Origin: Terfezia claveryi
Taxonomy: Eukaryota; Ascomycota; Pezizomycetes; Pezizales; Pezizaceae
Assembly: GCA_015179025.1 (NCBI GenBank)
Contig: WHUX01000079.1
Location: 179,290-243,289 of the forward strand
DNA: 64,000 nucleotides
Direction: 5' to 3'
Shown here: in pieces, positions 10,801 to 21,837 of the stretch
Position numbering within the stretch: the first letter of the stretch is position 1
Layout of the letters: each line of letters starts with the position of its first letter
Notes under the pieces: generated by a model
The model's database searches: none
The model's input: the letters and a program-made list of their open reading frames with translations, nothing else
Told to the model about the DNA's origin: nothing
Position numbers and translations under genes: made by a program

Positions 10801-11357
10801 AAGGAAGTAGCTTACTCATACCCTATAACTAACCCTCTCCCTCACAAATGTATTTCTTATGTATTTTCTTACATAGCAAGCATCTCAAAATATACAACAT
10901 TCTGTGTGCTGTCTGCCTTGCTAATATTTCACATGCTTTCACATGCTTTCACATGTTATCATATGCTTTCACATATATAAGTCTAAGTTAAGACTTAACC
11001 TATTTTGTACTAGATAGTATTTGGAAGTACTATTTAGAAGATCAGATGATGTTGATTTCAATCACATGTAAAGGTCAGATGATGGTGTACTACCTCAGCA
11101 CTACCCCAGCACTGCCCCATTGGAAATATATATAGTCCCCTAAATTTCCCTTCAGTTAGATAGATAGTTAGAACTCAGAATATAGTTAGAGTACAATCAA
11201 TATAGAAGTTCTACTGGTTAATCTTCTAAGTGCCTTTGGTACTTCTATACTACTTTACCTATTACAGTAATCTTATGCTACTGGTAATAACTTTAATAGT
11301 GAGACTAAACAATACACTATTAGTAATCTACTTTATAGTATATATTACTAGCCTGAG
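10801..11357. other. AT-rich transposon debris with short direct repeats
   Basis: No gene. A short direct repeat of cacatgcttt-type units lies at about 10928-10975. The rest is AT-rich and probably decayed repeat. Confidence 0.4.
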
Positions 11358-11914
11358 ATTATCTGTAGTATGTGCCATGGGGCAAGTCGGTCGGAGTTTC
11401 TCACCCTGACAACTCATGCGGCTATTGACTTACCTCGGTCTCTCCCTACCATAACTCACCTCAGACTACTTCACCAATTAATCGGTGATCTATAGATTAC
11501 TCACCAAGATTCAAGGTTAGCCTGTTTTATACTGGTGCATCTGCCTCAGGTGTGGTATATGCTACGGCACCTTGCACACATACGACTGACTTCATCTGGA
11601 GACCTTAGGTTTCTATGATGAGAAGCGAAGAGAAGCGTCTTTACCCTCCCTACAACTGAGGCCAGTACGTGGAATGAAGTGAACTAATGATCCAGGACGC
11701 ATGTACACATAAGTATAATATATGTCTATAGTATTTCTAAATGTTTATATATATAAGAGCTAATGCTATAAGAGACAGAAATATAATTAAACGGACCTGT
11801 CCAACCTTGCCATGTGCCTAACAAACTTGAGGCCAAGAGCCTGACCCCTATATTAGTCTATGAACGAAAGTAGTGGGAGTACAGCTTAGACTAGGCTAGT
11901 GCAGAGATATGGCA

Positions 11915-12236
11915 AAGGGGACGGTGGAGGCATGGCAAGCTGGATGATAGAGGCATGGCCAGCTAGATGACAGAGGTAAGACAAGCTGGATGACAGAGGT
12001 ATAGCAAGCTGGACAGTGGAGACATGGCAAGCTGGATGGCAGAGGCATGGCAAGCTGGATGGCGAAGATATGGCAAAGGGGATGGCAGAGGGAAGGCAAG
12101 CTGGATGATAGAGGCATCACAAGCTGGAGAGCAGAGGCATGGTAAGCTGGACGATGGAGGTAAGGCAAGCTGGACGATGGAGGCATGGTAAGCTGAACGG
12201 CAGAGGCATAGCAAGCTGGATGATGGAGGGAAGGCA
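11915..12236. repeat. 23-bp tandem array in left arm of FB1 (about 14 copies)
   Basis: Units of the form ggatgacagaggcatgg + caagct, 23 bp, repeated with point changes. The period is not a multiple of 3, so every frame reads the same repeating peptide and long spurious ORFs arise on the minus strand. The matching array in the other arm is inverted at about 13225-13445. Confidence 0.85.
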
Positions 12237-12559
12237 ATGCTCTCATCCAGATTGCAGGTAGTTTATAACTTGTATTATTGATGAAAATTCCAGATGCTGG
12301 GGATGGAGAGCTCACTTGAAAGTTGTGCCTCATATGCCAGTAGTAGCTGCTGTACAGACTGTAATTTAGGGTGGCAGACAGAGAGTTTAGGGGGGCGCTA
12401 GTTGATGCAATGGGTATGATCAATCTCACTTGGCAGCTGGCTCGAGTATGCTAGCCTAGACTGGCAATATGCTAACGTTGCGCTATGCCTGTATAGGCAA
12501 TAGTCTCATTCGGCTGAACAATGTAAAATACCTACGTCTTTGCGTGGTTGAGATGTTGC

Positions 12560-12905
12560 AGCCATAATATATATCCTTGTTGATATATTGGCCACCTGAT
12601 ATATATATGGAATTTATGTCTTTGCGCCCTATATATATATATGATATTCTAGTATATATCTAAGCCTCGAAGGCATGAATTCTATGCATATATGTATATA
12701 GGCCTCGAAGGAATGAATTCCAAAGCAAATATATAGCTAGGGGAGGCATGAATTCCCAAGCATATATATAGCCAGCGAAGGCATGAATTCCCAAGCAAAT
12801 ATATAGCCAGCAAAGGCATGAATTCCCAAGCAAATATATATGCCATAAAGACATGAATTCTATATATATATCAAGTGGCCAATATATCGATAAGGACATA
12901 TATTA
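12560..12905. repeat. Central palindromic AT-rich array of FB1
   Basis: Units of about 40-45 bp containing ggcatgaattcc and atatata runs, flanked by inverted copies of the segment reading acgtctttgc...gcaatatctcaacca. This is the loop region of the foldback structure. Confidence 0.7.
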
Positions 12906-13224
12906 TGGCTGCAATATCTCAACCATGCAAAGACGTAGGTATTGTATATTGTTCAGCCAAATGAGACTATTGCCTGCATAGGCATAGTGCAACGTTAGTA
13001 TATTGCCAGTCTAGGCTGGCATACTCGAGCCAGCTACCAAGCGAGGTTGATCATACCCATTACGTGGACTAGTGCCCCCCTAAACTCCCTGCCTACTACC
13101 ACAAATTACAGTCTGTACAGCAGCTACCACTGGTACATAAGGCATAACTTTCAAGTGAGCTCTTCATCCCCAGCATCTGGAATTTTTATCAATAACACAA
13201 GTCATGAACTGCCTGCAATCTGGA

Positions 13225-13445
13225 TGAGAGCATTGCCTTCCCTCCACCGTCCAGCTTGCCATGCCTCTGCTATTCAGCTTGCCATCCCTCCGTAATCCAG
13301 CTTGCCATGCCTATGCCGTCCAGCTTGCCATGCCTCCGCCATCCAGCTTGCTATCCTTCCATCATCCAGCTTGTCTTACTTCCGCCATCCAGCTTGCCAT
13401 GCCTCTGTCGTCCAGCTTGCCATGCCTGCCTCCACCGTCCCCTTT
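13225..13445. repeat. 23-bp tandem array in right arm of FB1 (about 9 copies)
   Basis: Inverse of the left-arm array (units cagcttgccatgcctctg + ccatc) with fewer copies, so the two arms have changed copy number independently. Confidence 0.83.
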
Positions 13446-14003
13446 GCCATATCTCTGTACCAGCCTAGTCTACACTATACTCCCACCACTTTCATTCACA
13501 GACTACTGTAGGGACCAGGTTCTTGGACTCGAGTTCATTAGGCACATGGCAAGGTAGGACAGGTCCATTTAATTATATTTCTGTCTCTTGTAGCATTAGC
13601 TACCATGTACATAAACATTTAGAAATACTATAGACATTTATTATATTTATACATGCATGCATCCTGGATCATTGGTTCACTTCATTCCATGTAGCTGGCC
13701 TCAGTTGAAGGGAGGGTAAAGATGCTTCTCTTCGTAGAAACCCAAGGTCCCACCGATGCGTATGCAACCAAATACCTAAGGTGCCGTGGCGTATACTGTG
13801 CCTGAGGCAAAGGCCCCAGTATAAAGCAGGCTAGCCTTGACTCTTGGCGAGTAATCTATAGATCACCGATTAATCGCAAGTTGAGTTGAGGTTGAAAAAA
13901 GCTAGCTCGGCAAGTTGTGGAGGAGATCAAAACTTGCTCGCTGAAGCGAGTCTTGGCAAGTGAGGCGAGTTTTACTTGCCCTATAGCACACACTAATTAT
14001 CTG

Positions 14004-14459
14004 ATTAGATTGGATTCCTATCTAATCTAATTTGATTGTCCAGTCCCCCTAAACCACACTTTATATTTTTTAAACCTAAGAACTTGATTCTTACCTAACT
14101 AGGAAGGCCTGATCAACCTTACCTAATCAACAAAGTTTCTACCAACAAGAGTAGAAACTAAAGCCAGTATAAGTCTACAGTACAAAGCACAATAGCACTA
14201 AAGTCTGACAGTTAGCAGTAAGACTATCCTTCAAATAGCAACAGTAAGACTATTCAACAAATACCAACTAGTAAAAGCCTACAAATAGTAGTAAAACAAT
14301 ATAAGAGGGCAACAATAACTATATTTAACTGGCAAATATAAAGAAAACAACAAACTACCTAATCTAGTAACTCTGAGACATAGAAACAGCCTCAGAAGTC
14401 CAATAAGGGTATAGATTATAGGAACTAGTCCTATCAACATCCAAACTCTAGAGAGTATC
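14004..14459. other. AT-rich sequence between FB1 and a possible gag-like ORF
   Basis: Contains short direct repeats (caatagtagtaaaac and cagtaagactat-like units). No gene is recognised. It is probably retroelement leader or decayed LTR sequence. Confidence 0.35.
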
Positions 14460-14835
14460 CTAGCCCCACTCTCTACCTAGCCTAAAGAAAAATTGGGAAT
14501 TCTCCCAATAAGTAGAACAAGGAAAGTTTCTGTACCTCTTCCTCCAAAAAGAACATAAGTACTTAGCAGTCCAACCCCTATCCTTCCACTCAACTTTCTT
14601 TCCAGCATTTAAAGGAAACCCTGCTCCTACAATAATCTTATCAACAAAAGTAACCCTTTTTCCCTTCAGTCTCCTCTCTTGCTTACTATAGTCAACCTTG
14701 GTATCAGAAGCAATAAACAGAGGATAAGAAGGAAGTTGATAAGAAGTAGATCCTTCCTCATCAGGATCTACCTTGAAGAAAGCAGGAATAGAAGAAACAG
14801 AGTCTAAGGAATCAGTGGTATAATATCTAATAGAG

Positions 14836-15129
14836 ATGGAGACCCCTAAACAAAAAAGTACTAGGGTAATAGAAGGAGGAGCTAGAGCTAGGAAAGGCAG
14901 GAGAAAGGTAATGACAAGTGAGGAGCTAGAAGCACTCAAGGCCAAGTTAGTCAATACCCCTAAAAAGAAAATTCTAACTAGGAAAGATATTCCAGAAAAG
15001 GAAATGAAAACAAGGGAAATAGTCATTGGGCCTAATTTATCAATGCCTGAAGTAAAGATTGTAACACCTTCTGCAACAAAAGCCTTTTGGGACAAGAATG
15101 AGTCATCATGGTACCAAAGTATATCATAG
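14836..15129 (+). CDS. Hypothetical 97-aa Lys-rich ORF in transposon debris
   Basis: Open frame of 97 aa, strongly basic and helical (K-V-M-T-S-E-E-L-E-A-L-K-A-K-L). I do not recognise the family. The composition would suit a nucleic-acid-binding or gag-like fragment. A 235-aa frame on the opposite strand (14460-15167) has a hydrophobic half that is the shadow of this ORF, and a polar half (14460-14810) that may itself be old coding sequence. It lies between FB1 and the gypsy 1 LTR, so it is probably transposon-derived. Expression is doubtful. Confidence 0.3.
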   Translation: METPKQKSTRVIEGGARARKGRRKVMTSEELEALKAKLVNTPKKKILTRKDIPEKEMKTREIVIGPNLSMPEVKIVTPSATKAFWDKNESSWYQSIS

Positions 15130-15369
15130 GTATTTATATACCTAACAATAAAAAAACATGTTATCAAAAAGGAAAAAGGAACTATTAGCTGAAGCAGTAG
15201 AAAAGTTCATGATTTTTTAACAGAAAGACCAGTTTAATAAGTCAGTTTAAATGGACTTTCAACTCTCATCTACTTCAAAGGCAGTATGGCCTTACCCAAT
15301 CTATAACCCATGTAAAGGAGTTCCATAGCTAGCATTAAACTGGCCTTTCCTAATACAGTATATGCTTAT

Positions 15370-16053
15370 TGTCACAACCGTGTTCTTAGTCTTGATTTGA
15401 CACTCGAACAGGCTTGTTCGGGTGTCGTGCTGTTTTGATATTCGAATAGGCTTGTTCGGGTATCGTTGATAGGTTATTGTTATTATTGCCCTTGGCATCA
15501 CCTGCGACACAGGTAATAGGTTATTGACATTGTTGCCCTCGGCATTACCTGCAATGTAGGTGATAGGTTATTGATATTGTTGCCTTTATCATCACCTGTG
15601 ATTGTAGGTGATGGGTTATCATTACCTTGCTTGGCTTCCAAGATAAGGGAAGCTTATTCCATTGCCCTAGCCTGGAATTATATATATATAGCCCCTGTCC
15701 CTCGTACTATTGTTGGATCCCTATCCAATGTCTTGTATACCAAATATAGGACCTTGTCTCTCCGCGAAAGTGTACCTCCCTTGTATACCCCCTTGTCTTG
15801 CCTTGTCCCGTGAATAACTCTACAGCACAGCTGCCCCCCTCCGACACATATGGCAACTGCCTCCGCATGTCTCATGCCCCTTGCCCTCTGCCCCTCTTGC
15901 CTTTTACCCTTGCCCCCCATCCTAGCCTTCCCCTAGTCACACAGGTAGTGTTCCTACATGTGTCTTGCCCTAGCCTCTGCCTTCTCCCCGGCGTACCACT
16001 TAGTCGCCTTATCTCCAGAGCCCACATTATACTATATTGGATCGCTCTGACCA
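15370..16053 (+). repeat. Probable 5' LTR of gypsy 1, with internal tandem repeats
   Basis: Starts TGTCACAACC and is placed to end ...GACCA before AC and a TGG-type primer-binding site at 16056. It contains two kinds of short tandem repeat. One is about 39 bp (ttcgaacaggcttgttcggg-like, itself palindromic, 15400-15470); the other is about 48 bp (gataggttattg...cacctg, about 15466-15610). No second LTR is present to confirm the borders. Confidence 0.5.
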
Positions 16054-16062
16054 ACTGGTACA

Positions 16063-16332
16063 ATGTCCGAACCAACCCTGTTACCCACTGACAGGTTTCA
16101 AGCAGGGCAGGAAACCCTAATACTCTCAGACCCAGCCCAGCTGTTGGAATACTGCCGAATGGCCATCAATATCTGCACTGCCACCTATAAGATTGGTGAA
16201 AAACAAGAAGCAGAGCTCCAGGATACCCAACGAAGGCTGAAAGAAGCCAAAGATAAAATCCTACTTCTGTGAGAAGACCTCGCAGACGACCGAGTAACCA
16301 TGCACAATCTCAACCGTACCCTTCATGAGTAA
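16063..16332 (+). pseudogene. Gypsy 1 gag, N-terminal piece
   Basis: Opens M-S-E-P-T-L-L-P-T-D and continues through a heptad-like coiled coil (K-Q-E-A-E-L-Q-D-T-Q-R-R-L-K-E-A). One TGA follows K-I-L-L-L at 16270. The gag sequence then resumes briefly (D-R-V-T-M-H-N-L-N-R-T-L-H-E) until FB2 interrupts it at about 16325-16332. The rest of gag resumes after 19795. Confidence 0.7.
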
Positions 16333-17762
16333 AGAAAATAGTTTGTCTTTCGTGCCCCTGACGCTACAGGCGCCCAAAAGGCAAACTGACAAGCTGGTGG
16401 GCCACCGTCGGGACACCCGTCCTCCTGACGCCATACCTCCCGAGTCCTTGCGCCCTGACGCCTTCGCTGCCTCTAGGTACCAGGTGTTCAGCTCCTCTGC
16501 GTCAGGACGCCTGGCACCCGCTACCCTGCCTCTGGAGGCCAGCTGCCTACCTTCCCTGCCTCGAGGTACCAGGTGTCTAACTTCCTTGCCTCCGGGCGCC
16601 AGGCGGCCACCTTCCCTGCCTCTGTTGGCCAGGCCAAATATGCCCCACGGGCCGAACCCGGCTCGGGAATACCCGCTGCGGTGGGCAGGTTCAACCCCAC
16701 CCATTGCGAGTTCCCTGGGTCCCCAACCATGCCTTAGTTATTGTGTCTAGAACGGGTTGGCCTTTAGCTTCCCTAAAATATAGGCCAGCCCTGTGCTATC
16801 AAGCGTACACATAACTGAGGGCGCACCTGCAAACAAGGATAATAAATGTCAATTGTATTTGGAAATCTTTATATACATAAACACGCATCCCATCCACCTC
16901 CCCACATGACTCGTCAACCCCAGCCCATACCACCTGCCCCCTACGTAGACCCGCGGAGATAATTCAACGATGCTCTAGACTTACTTCGCTCCTGGCAAAT
17001 ACGGCTAATACTGCGCATGGCAGTATATCGAAGCGAAGGGATGGTAGAGTTGATATCGGAGGCAAGGCATTGGCGAGTTTATTGGCGACTTCGGAGGAAA
17101 GACAGTCCTCATATTTGCTGTATAGCCTAGATAATCCCGTCAAACCTGTCAGTTATTCTCGCACATCTCGGAGGCCTGCCAATGCTCTCACCAATATCAG
17201 CCGAACTTATACCCTCGTTGCAAGAACCCTATGAGCTCGGTTAGCAGTGCGTACACATATCGGAGGCCTGGCAATGCTCTCACCTTTAACAACTGAACTT
17301 GCTTGCTGGTAGAAGAACCCTATTAGCTAGGTCAGCTATGCGTGTATATATCGGAGGCCTGGCAGAGTGCTCTCATCTCACTCATAGTTCTAGAGGTTTG
17401 TGGACTTGTGTTGGGGATAAAATCCGAATGCCCTTGGGAATATTGAGAAGTGTGCCCGTGCCAGCTGCCGTATTATTGTAGTTGTGATGGCCGGGAAACT
17501 TAGTGTATGCTGATCCACTCGACTGGGTATGATCAACCCCTCTTGGCAGCCCGCGGCTCGGGAATGCCTGGTAACTCGAGCTAGTGTTGTCTCGCAGCCA
17601 ACCCGGCACTATGCCTGTGCAGGCAATAGTCATATTTGGCTTCGTTGTCCCAAAGCGTACTTTAGTAGGGACGGATCCAGTGGCAACCTCGCTATGCGTC
17701 CATGTATACGCCGCTAGTTTATATTGTAGGAAGGCATGCTGTAAACATATATATATAATTAT

Positions 17763-18110
17763 ATGTCTCTAAAGCATGTGTTTCACACATATATAAAGAA
17801 GCCTCTAAAGCATGAGTTTCTCGCATATATAAAGAAGCCTCTAAAGCATGAATTTCTGGCATATATAAAGAAGCATCTAAAGCATGAGTTTCTCGTATAT
17901 ATATATATATATATGTGCTTCAAAAGCATGAGTTTCTCGCATATATATATATAAGCATCAACAACCTGAGTTTCTCGCATATATATATATATATATGTGC
18001 CTCAAAAGCATGAGTTTCTCGCATATATATATATAAGCATCAACAACCTGCGTTTCTCGCATATATATATATATATATGTGCCTCAAAAGCATGAGTTTT
18101 TCAAGGCGAA
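17763..18110. repeat. Central tandem array of FB2
   Basis: Units of about 39-50 bp built from aagcatgagtttctcgca plus variable (at)n runs, about eight copies. The position and motif parallel the centre of FB1 (gcatgaattcc plus atatata). Confidence 0.8.
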
Positions 18111-18719
18111 TACATGACATGGTATGTGGAGCTGGCGAATGGAGGAGCTCCGTCCCTACCAAAGTACGCAGGCTTTGGGACAACGAAGCCAAATATGACT
18201 ATTGCCTGCACAGGCATAGCGCCGGGTTGGCTGCGAGACAACACTAGCTCGAGTTACCAGGCATTCCCGAGCCGCGGGCTGCCAAGAGGGGTTGATCATA
18301 CACAGTCGAGTGGATCAGCATACGCCAAGTTTCCTGGCCATCCCAACTACAATAATACGGCAGCTGGCGCAGGCACACTTCTCAATATTCCCAAGGGCAT
18401 TCGGATTTTATCCCTAACACAAGTCCACAAACCTCTAGAACTACGAGCGAGATGAGAGCACTCTACCAGGCCTCCGATATATACACGCATAGCTGACCTA
18501 GCTAATAGGGTTCTTCTACCAGCAAGCAAGTTCAGTTTTTAAAGGTGAGAGCATTGCCAGGCCTCCAATATATATACACACAGCTAACCGAGCTCATAGG
18601 GTTCTTCCAACGAGCGTGTAAGTTCGGCTGATATTGGTGAGAGCATTGGCAGGCCTCCCAGATGTACGAGAATAACTGACAGGTTTGACGGGATTATCTA
18701 GGCTATACAGCAAATATGA

Positions 18720-19025
18720 GGACTGCCTTGCCTCCGAAGTCACCAATGCCTTGCCTCCGAGGTCGCCAATGCCTTGCCTCCGAACTCGCCAATGCCTTGC
18801 CTGTGAACTCGTCAATGCCTTGCCTCCGAACTCGCCAATGCCTTGCCTCCAAAGTCGCCAATGCCTTGCCTCCGAAGTCGCCAATGCCTTGCCTGCGAAG
18901 TCCCCAATGCCTTGCCTGCGAAGTTGCCAATGCCTTGCCTCCGAACTCGCCAATACTTTGCCTCCGAACTCGCAAATGCCTTGCCTCCGAACTCGCCAAT
19001 GAACTCGCCAATACCTTGCCTCTGA
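18720..19025. repeat. 23-bp tandem array in right arm of FB2 (about 13 copies)
   Basis: Units ccttgcctccgaactcgcc + aatg, 23 bp. The left arm at 17050-17095 keeps only about two units (gcattggcgag / gacttcggagg). Spurious ORFs occur in several frames on both strands for this reason. Confidence 0.85.
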
Positions 19026-19795
19026 TATCAACTCTACTATCCCTTCGCTTCGATATACCGCCATGCGCAGTATTAGCCATATTTGCTAGGAGCGAAGTAA
19101 GTCTAGGGCATCATTGAATTATCTCCGCGGGTCTATGTAGGGGGCAGGTGGTATGGGCTGGGGTTGACGAGTCACGTAGGGAGGTGGATGGGATGCGTGT
19201 TTATATATATAAAGATTTCCAAATACAATTGACATTTATTATCCTTGTTTGCAGGTGCGCCCTCAGTTATGTATATGCTTGATAGCACATGGCTGGCCTA
19301 TATTTTAGGGAAGCTAAAGGCCAACCCATTCTAGACACAATAACTAAGGCATGGTTGGGGACCCAGGGAACTCGCAATGGGTGGGGTTGAACCTGCCCAC
19401 CGCAGAGGGTATTCCCGAGCCGGGTTCGGCCCGTGGGGTATATTTGGCCTGGGCAACAGAGGCAGGGAAGGTGGACGCATGGCGCCCTGAGGCAAGGAAG
19501 TTAGACACCTGGTGCCCCGAGGCAGGGAAGGTGGGCAGCTAGCCTCCAGAGGCAGGGTAGCGGGTGCTGGGCATCCTGACGCAGAGGAGCTGAACATCTG
19601 GTGTCAGTAGACAGCGAGGTGGAGAAGGTTGGCGTCAGGATGCCATGTATTTCTTGCTCATATACAGGTTGCCCTGGGAGGCAACTGGGTGGAAAGGCAT
19701 GTTCGGGGTGCCCGGGACGCCACATTGGGCAGAGTAAAAAACGGTGGCATCCAGACGCCTCTGCAGGGCGTCCAGACGCCAAAATCTCTTTCCTG

Positions 19796-20694
19796 ATGTT
19801 GCCGCTGCAACTGCACAGGCACCTGCCACTGCCATGCCCACCAAAACCCAAGACCTTTCTACCCCACCCAAATTTAACGGTGAACGGGCCTGCCTCAAGG
19901 CCTGGAAAAACTCCATCAATATTAGGCTCAATGGAGATGCTGCGAAGTTTCCAACTACCCAGCATAAACTCGGTTACGTTTACGGCCTACTGGAGGGGAA
20001 GGCTTTTGACCAAGTCCAGCCCTATGTTTTGGAAACAGGTATCAAACTAGCGGATATCTCTGCCCTATTTGTAATCCTCGACTGAGTATTTGGAGACCCG
20101 GACCCAAAGGGAATGGCCACCCTAGCTCTCCGGGCCCTACGACAAAGAAACACTGACCTGGCCACCTATGTGGTCGAATTCTCTAGGCTAGCTGCGGAGG
20201 TTGAATGGAGCGACAAGATTAAACTGGATTAATTCCAGGAAGACTTAAGTGTGGAACTGAGACAGGCACTTATCAACTTCCCAGACGTCCACACTCTTGA
20301 AGAATTCATTGATCAGGCCAGCCGATTGGAGCAAAAGATGGCCAGGTTTAGAAATAGCCTTAAAGCTTCCTCTATAACAGCACCCTCCAGATCAACCTTT
20401 TCAGCCCTTCGCCCCCAGCTACAGGTCCCCGTAACCCCTCCGAACAAGCCAGCCCACCCTTCCCTCATGGTGGGCGGACTGGCCCCTATGGACTTATCTG
20501 CGGGCAAACCCCACCTAACCCAAGAAGAGAGGGAATGCCGCCGGAATAATAGGCTATGCATAGCCTGTGGGAAGGCCGACCACTTCATTATAGCCTGCCC
20601 CCTTCGAAAAAACCACTCAATGGCCATCCATGCCATCTCTGAATCCAGGATCGAGGAGGTTGACAAGTCGGGAAAAGCCCTGTCCCTTGCCTAG
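19796..20694 (+). pseudogene. Gypsy 1 gag, main piece with zinc knuckle
   Basis: After FB2 the gag frame reads P-P-K-F-N-G-E-R-A-C-L-K-A-W, then Y-V-Y-G-L-L-E-G-K-A-F-D-Q, a capsid-like retrotransposon gag domain. It ends with the CCHC knuckle C-I-A-C-G-K-A-D-H-F-I-I-A-C-P at about 20560-20605. Two stops (TGA at about 20083, TAA at about 20230, both at sites where Trp or a sense codon is expected) and a TAG at 20692 disable it. Confidence 0.8.
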
Positions 20695-20729
20695 TTCCTG
20701 ACACTAGCAAGGGACCTATCCTAGGCCAT

Positions 20730-21431
20730 TTGTCTTTGTCTGTATTTTCTGTTTTTTCCACTGTTGACGAATCTCCCTTGTTCAGTAAGCATTTTGTTAT
20801 ATCTATCTCCCTCAGAATCAATGATAGAACAATCAATATGTCAGCACTTATAGATTGCGGAGCTTCAGAAATTGCATTCATTGACCAAGCCTTTATCAGT
20901 AAATTTTCTATACCCACGTCCAAGCTTAAAACCCCCCATGTCCTGGATATTATTGACGGTCAACCCATCTCCTCCGGAGATATCACAGATATTGCATACT
21001 TGTCTGCCCTGGTAGGGGATCACTTCAAGGCCAACCTCCCCATATTCGTCACTAAGCTAAAATACCCAATTGTCATGGGAATCCCCTCGCTCAGAATGCA
21101 TGATGTATCGGTCAGCTTTGGCTCGTACACCCTGCAGTTCAATAGCCAGTATTGCCAAAAACACTGCGGAAATCCAAAGGCCACCATTACTGAGCTGTGT
21201 GCCTTGCCACCCCCGATAACCTACCCAACTCAGGTGGTACCTCGGCATGTGCACATTGATGCCAATCCCCTAATTCCCCCTATTGTACCACCTCCAAAAC
21301 CTCTGAATGTTAGCTTTATCAGAGTAGGTGCTTTCACTTACCTCACCAGGAGGCACAAGCTGAAGGCTCACACCCTGTCCATACATGAGGTAAACGTGGA
21401 GATTAACAAGACGAGGTCTAAGAAGGAGTAG
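20730..21431 (+). pseudogene. Gypsy 1 retropepsin-like protease region
   Basis: A 233-aa open frame. The protease motif A-L-I-D-C-G-A-S-E lies near 20850, with the usual D-S/T-G replaced by D-C-G-A-S, a variant seen in fungal gypsy elements. The second hydrophobic motif I-V-M-G-I-P-S-L is at about 21070. The frame ends at TAG 21429, after which RT begins in the same frame. Confidence 0.75.
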
Positions 21432-21837
21432 AAGTCCATGGTCCCAGACGAATACTATAAATTCATCGACCTGTTCTTGGAGAAGGCCACAGAAAAGCTT
21501 GCACCCCACTGGCTATATAACTATACTATTCTGCTAATAGAGGGTAAGGCCCCCCCCTATGGGCCCCTCTACGGAATATCCTGGTTATAGCTGGAAGCTT
21601 TAAAGAAATACTTAGAGGAAAACCTCAACAAGAGCTTCATTCACCATAGCTCCTCACCAATGGGTGCCCCAGTGCAGTTCGTGAAGAAATCGGATGGCTC
21701 TCTCTGATTGTGTGTCAATTACTAGGGCTTAAACGAGATAACAGTCAAAAACAAGTACCCCTTATCTTTGATCTAAGCAATATTAGCCAGGCTTTTCAAG
21801 GCAAAATGGTTCACCAAATTGGACTTGCAAGGGGCGT
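21432..21837 (+). pseudogene. Gypsy 1 reverse transcriptase, N-terminal part only
   Basis: Pieces: [53 protein letters not shown], and W-F-T-K-L-D-L-Q-G-A at the break. These are RT motifs 1-2. Several TAG/TGA stops replace Trp or Arg codons. It is truncated by gypsy 2. Confidence 0.8.

Larger units (their letters stand above)
11366..13995. mobile_element. Foldback (long inverted-repeat) element FB1 with hAT-like ends
   Basis: The left end at 11366 and the reverse complement of the right end at 13995 both begin TAGTRTGTGCYATRGGGC. The element is bounded by the 8-bp direct repeat ATTATCTG (11358-11365 and 13996-14003). Eight-bp duplications and a TAG-type terminus fit the hAT superfamily. The two arms (about 1.2 kb each) are imperfect inverted copies along their length: the segment gatctatagattactc at about 11487 is matched in inverse at about 13848-13863. 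Each arm holds a 23-bp tandem array, then a unique segment, and they meet in an AT-rich central array (about 12560-12900). There is no transposase gene, so it is non-autonomous. All ORFs inside are by-products of the 23-bp period. Confidence 0.82.
16325..19797. mobile_element. Foldback element FB2, inserted in gypsy 1 gag
   Basis: The two arms are long imperfect inverted repeats. The segment 16680-16790 (gcaggttcaaccccaccc...) matches the inverse of 19310-19420, and 17520-17650 matches the inverse of 18180-18310. The outer ends read CATGAGTAAAGAAAAT on the left and, inverted, CATCAGGAAAGAGATTTTGG on the right. The arms contain GC-rich outer segments, a 23-bp tandem array (right arm only in high copy), a middle segment shared with FB1 (gggtatgatcaa; ctatgcctgt.caggcaatagtc) and a central AT-rich array. 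No transposase is present. Gag reads on either side of it. I could not find a convincing target-site duplication. Confidence 0.78.
15370..21837 (+). mobile_element. Ty3/gypsy element 1, 3'-truncated, split by FB2
   Basis: Order: probable 5' LTR, gag (two pieces either side of FB2), aspartic protease, start of reverse transcriptase. The RT breaks off in L-D-L-Q-G-A at 21837, exactly where the LTR of gypsy 2 begins (TGTAGTGG at 21838). Stops in gag and RT are mainly TGA/TAG at expected Trp/Gln codons. The RNase H, integrase and 3' LTR are not seen in the window. Confidence 0.8.

Noticed and set aside
11896..13557. Several 70-180-aa ORFs on both strands rich in P, C, H, A, S
   Set aside because: They are readings of the 23-bp tandem units of FB1. 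The same peptide pattern recurs in all frames because 23 is not a multiple of 3, and there is no start, domain or codon bias.
14460..15167. 235-aa minus-strand ORF as a membrane protein
   Set aside because: Its hydrophobic half is the exact complement of a Lys/Glu-rich plus-strand frame, a common artefact, and it lies in transposon debris.
18594..19117. 105-156-aa repetitive ORFs (A-L-P-P-N-S-P-M-P-C-L type and E-A-R-H-W type)
   Set aside because: Translation of the 23-bp array of FB2 on both strands, not genes.
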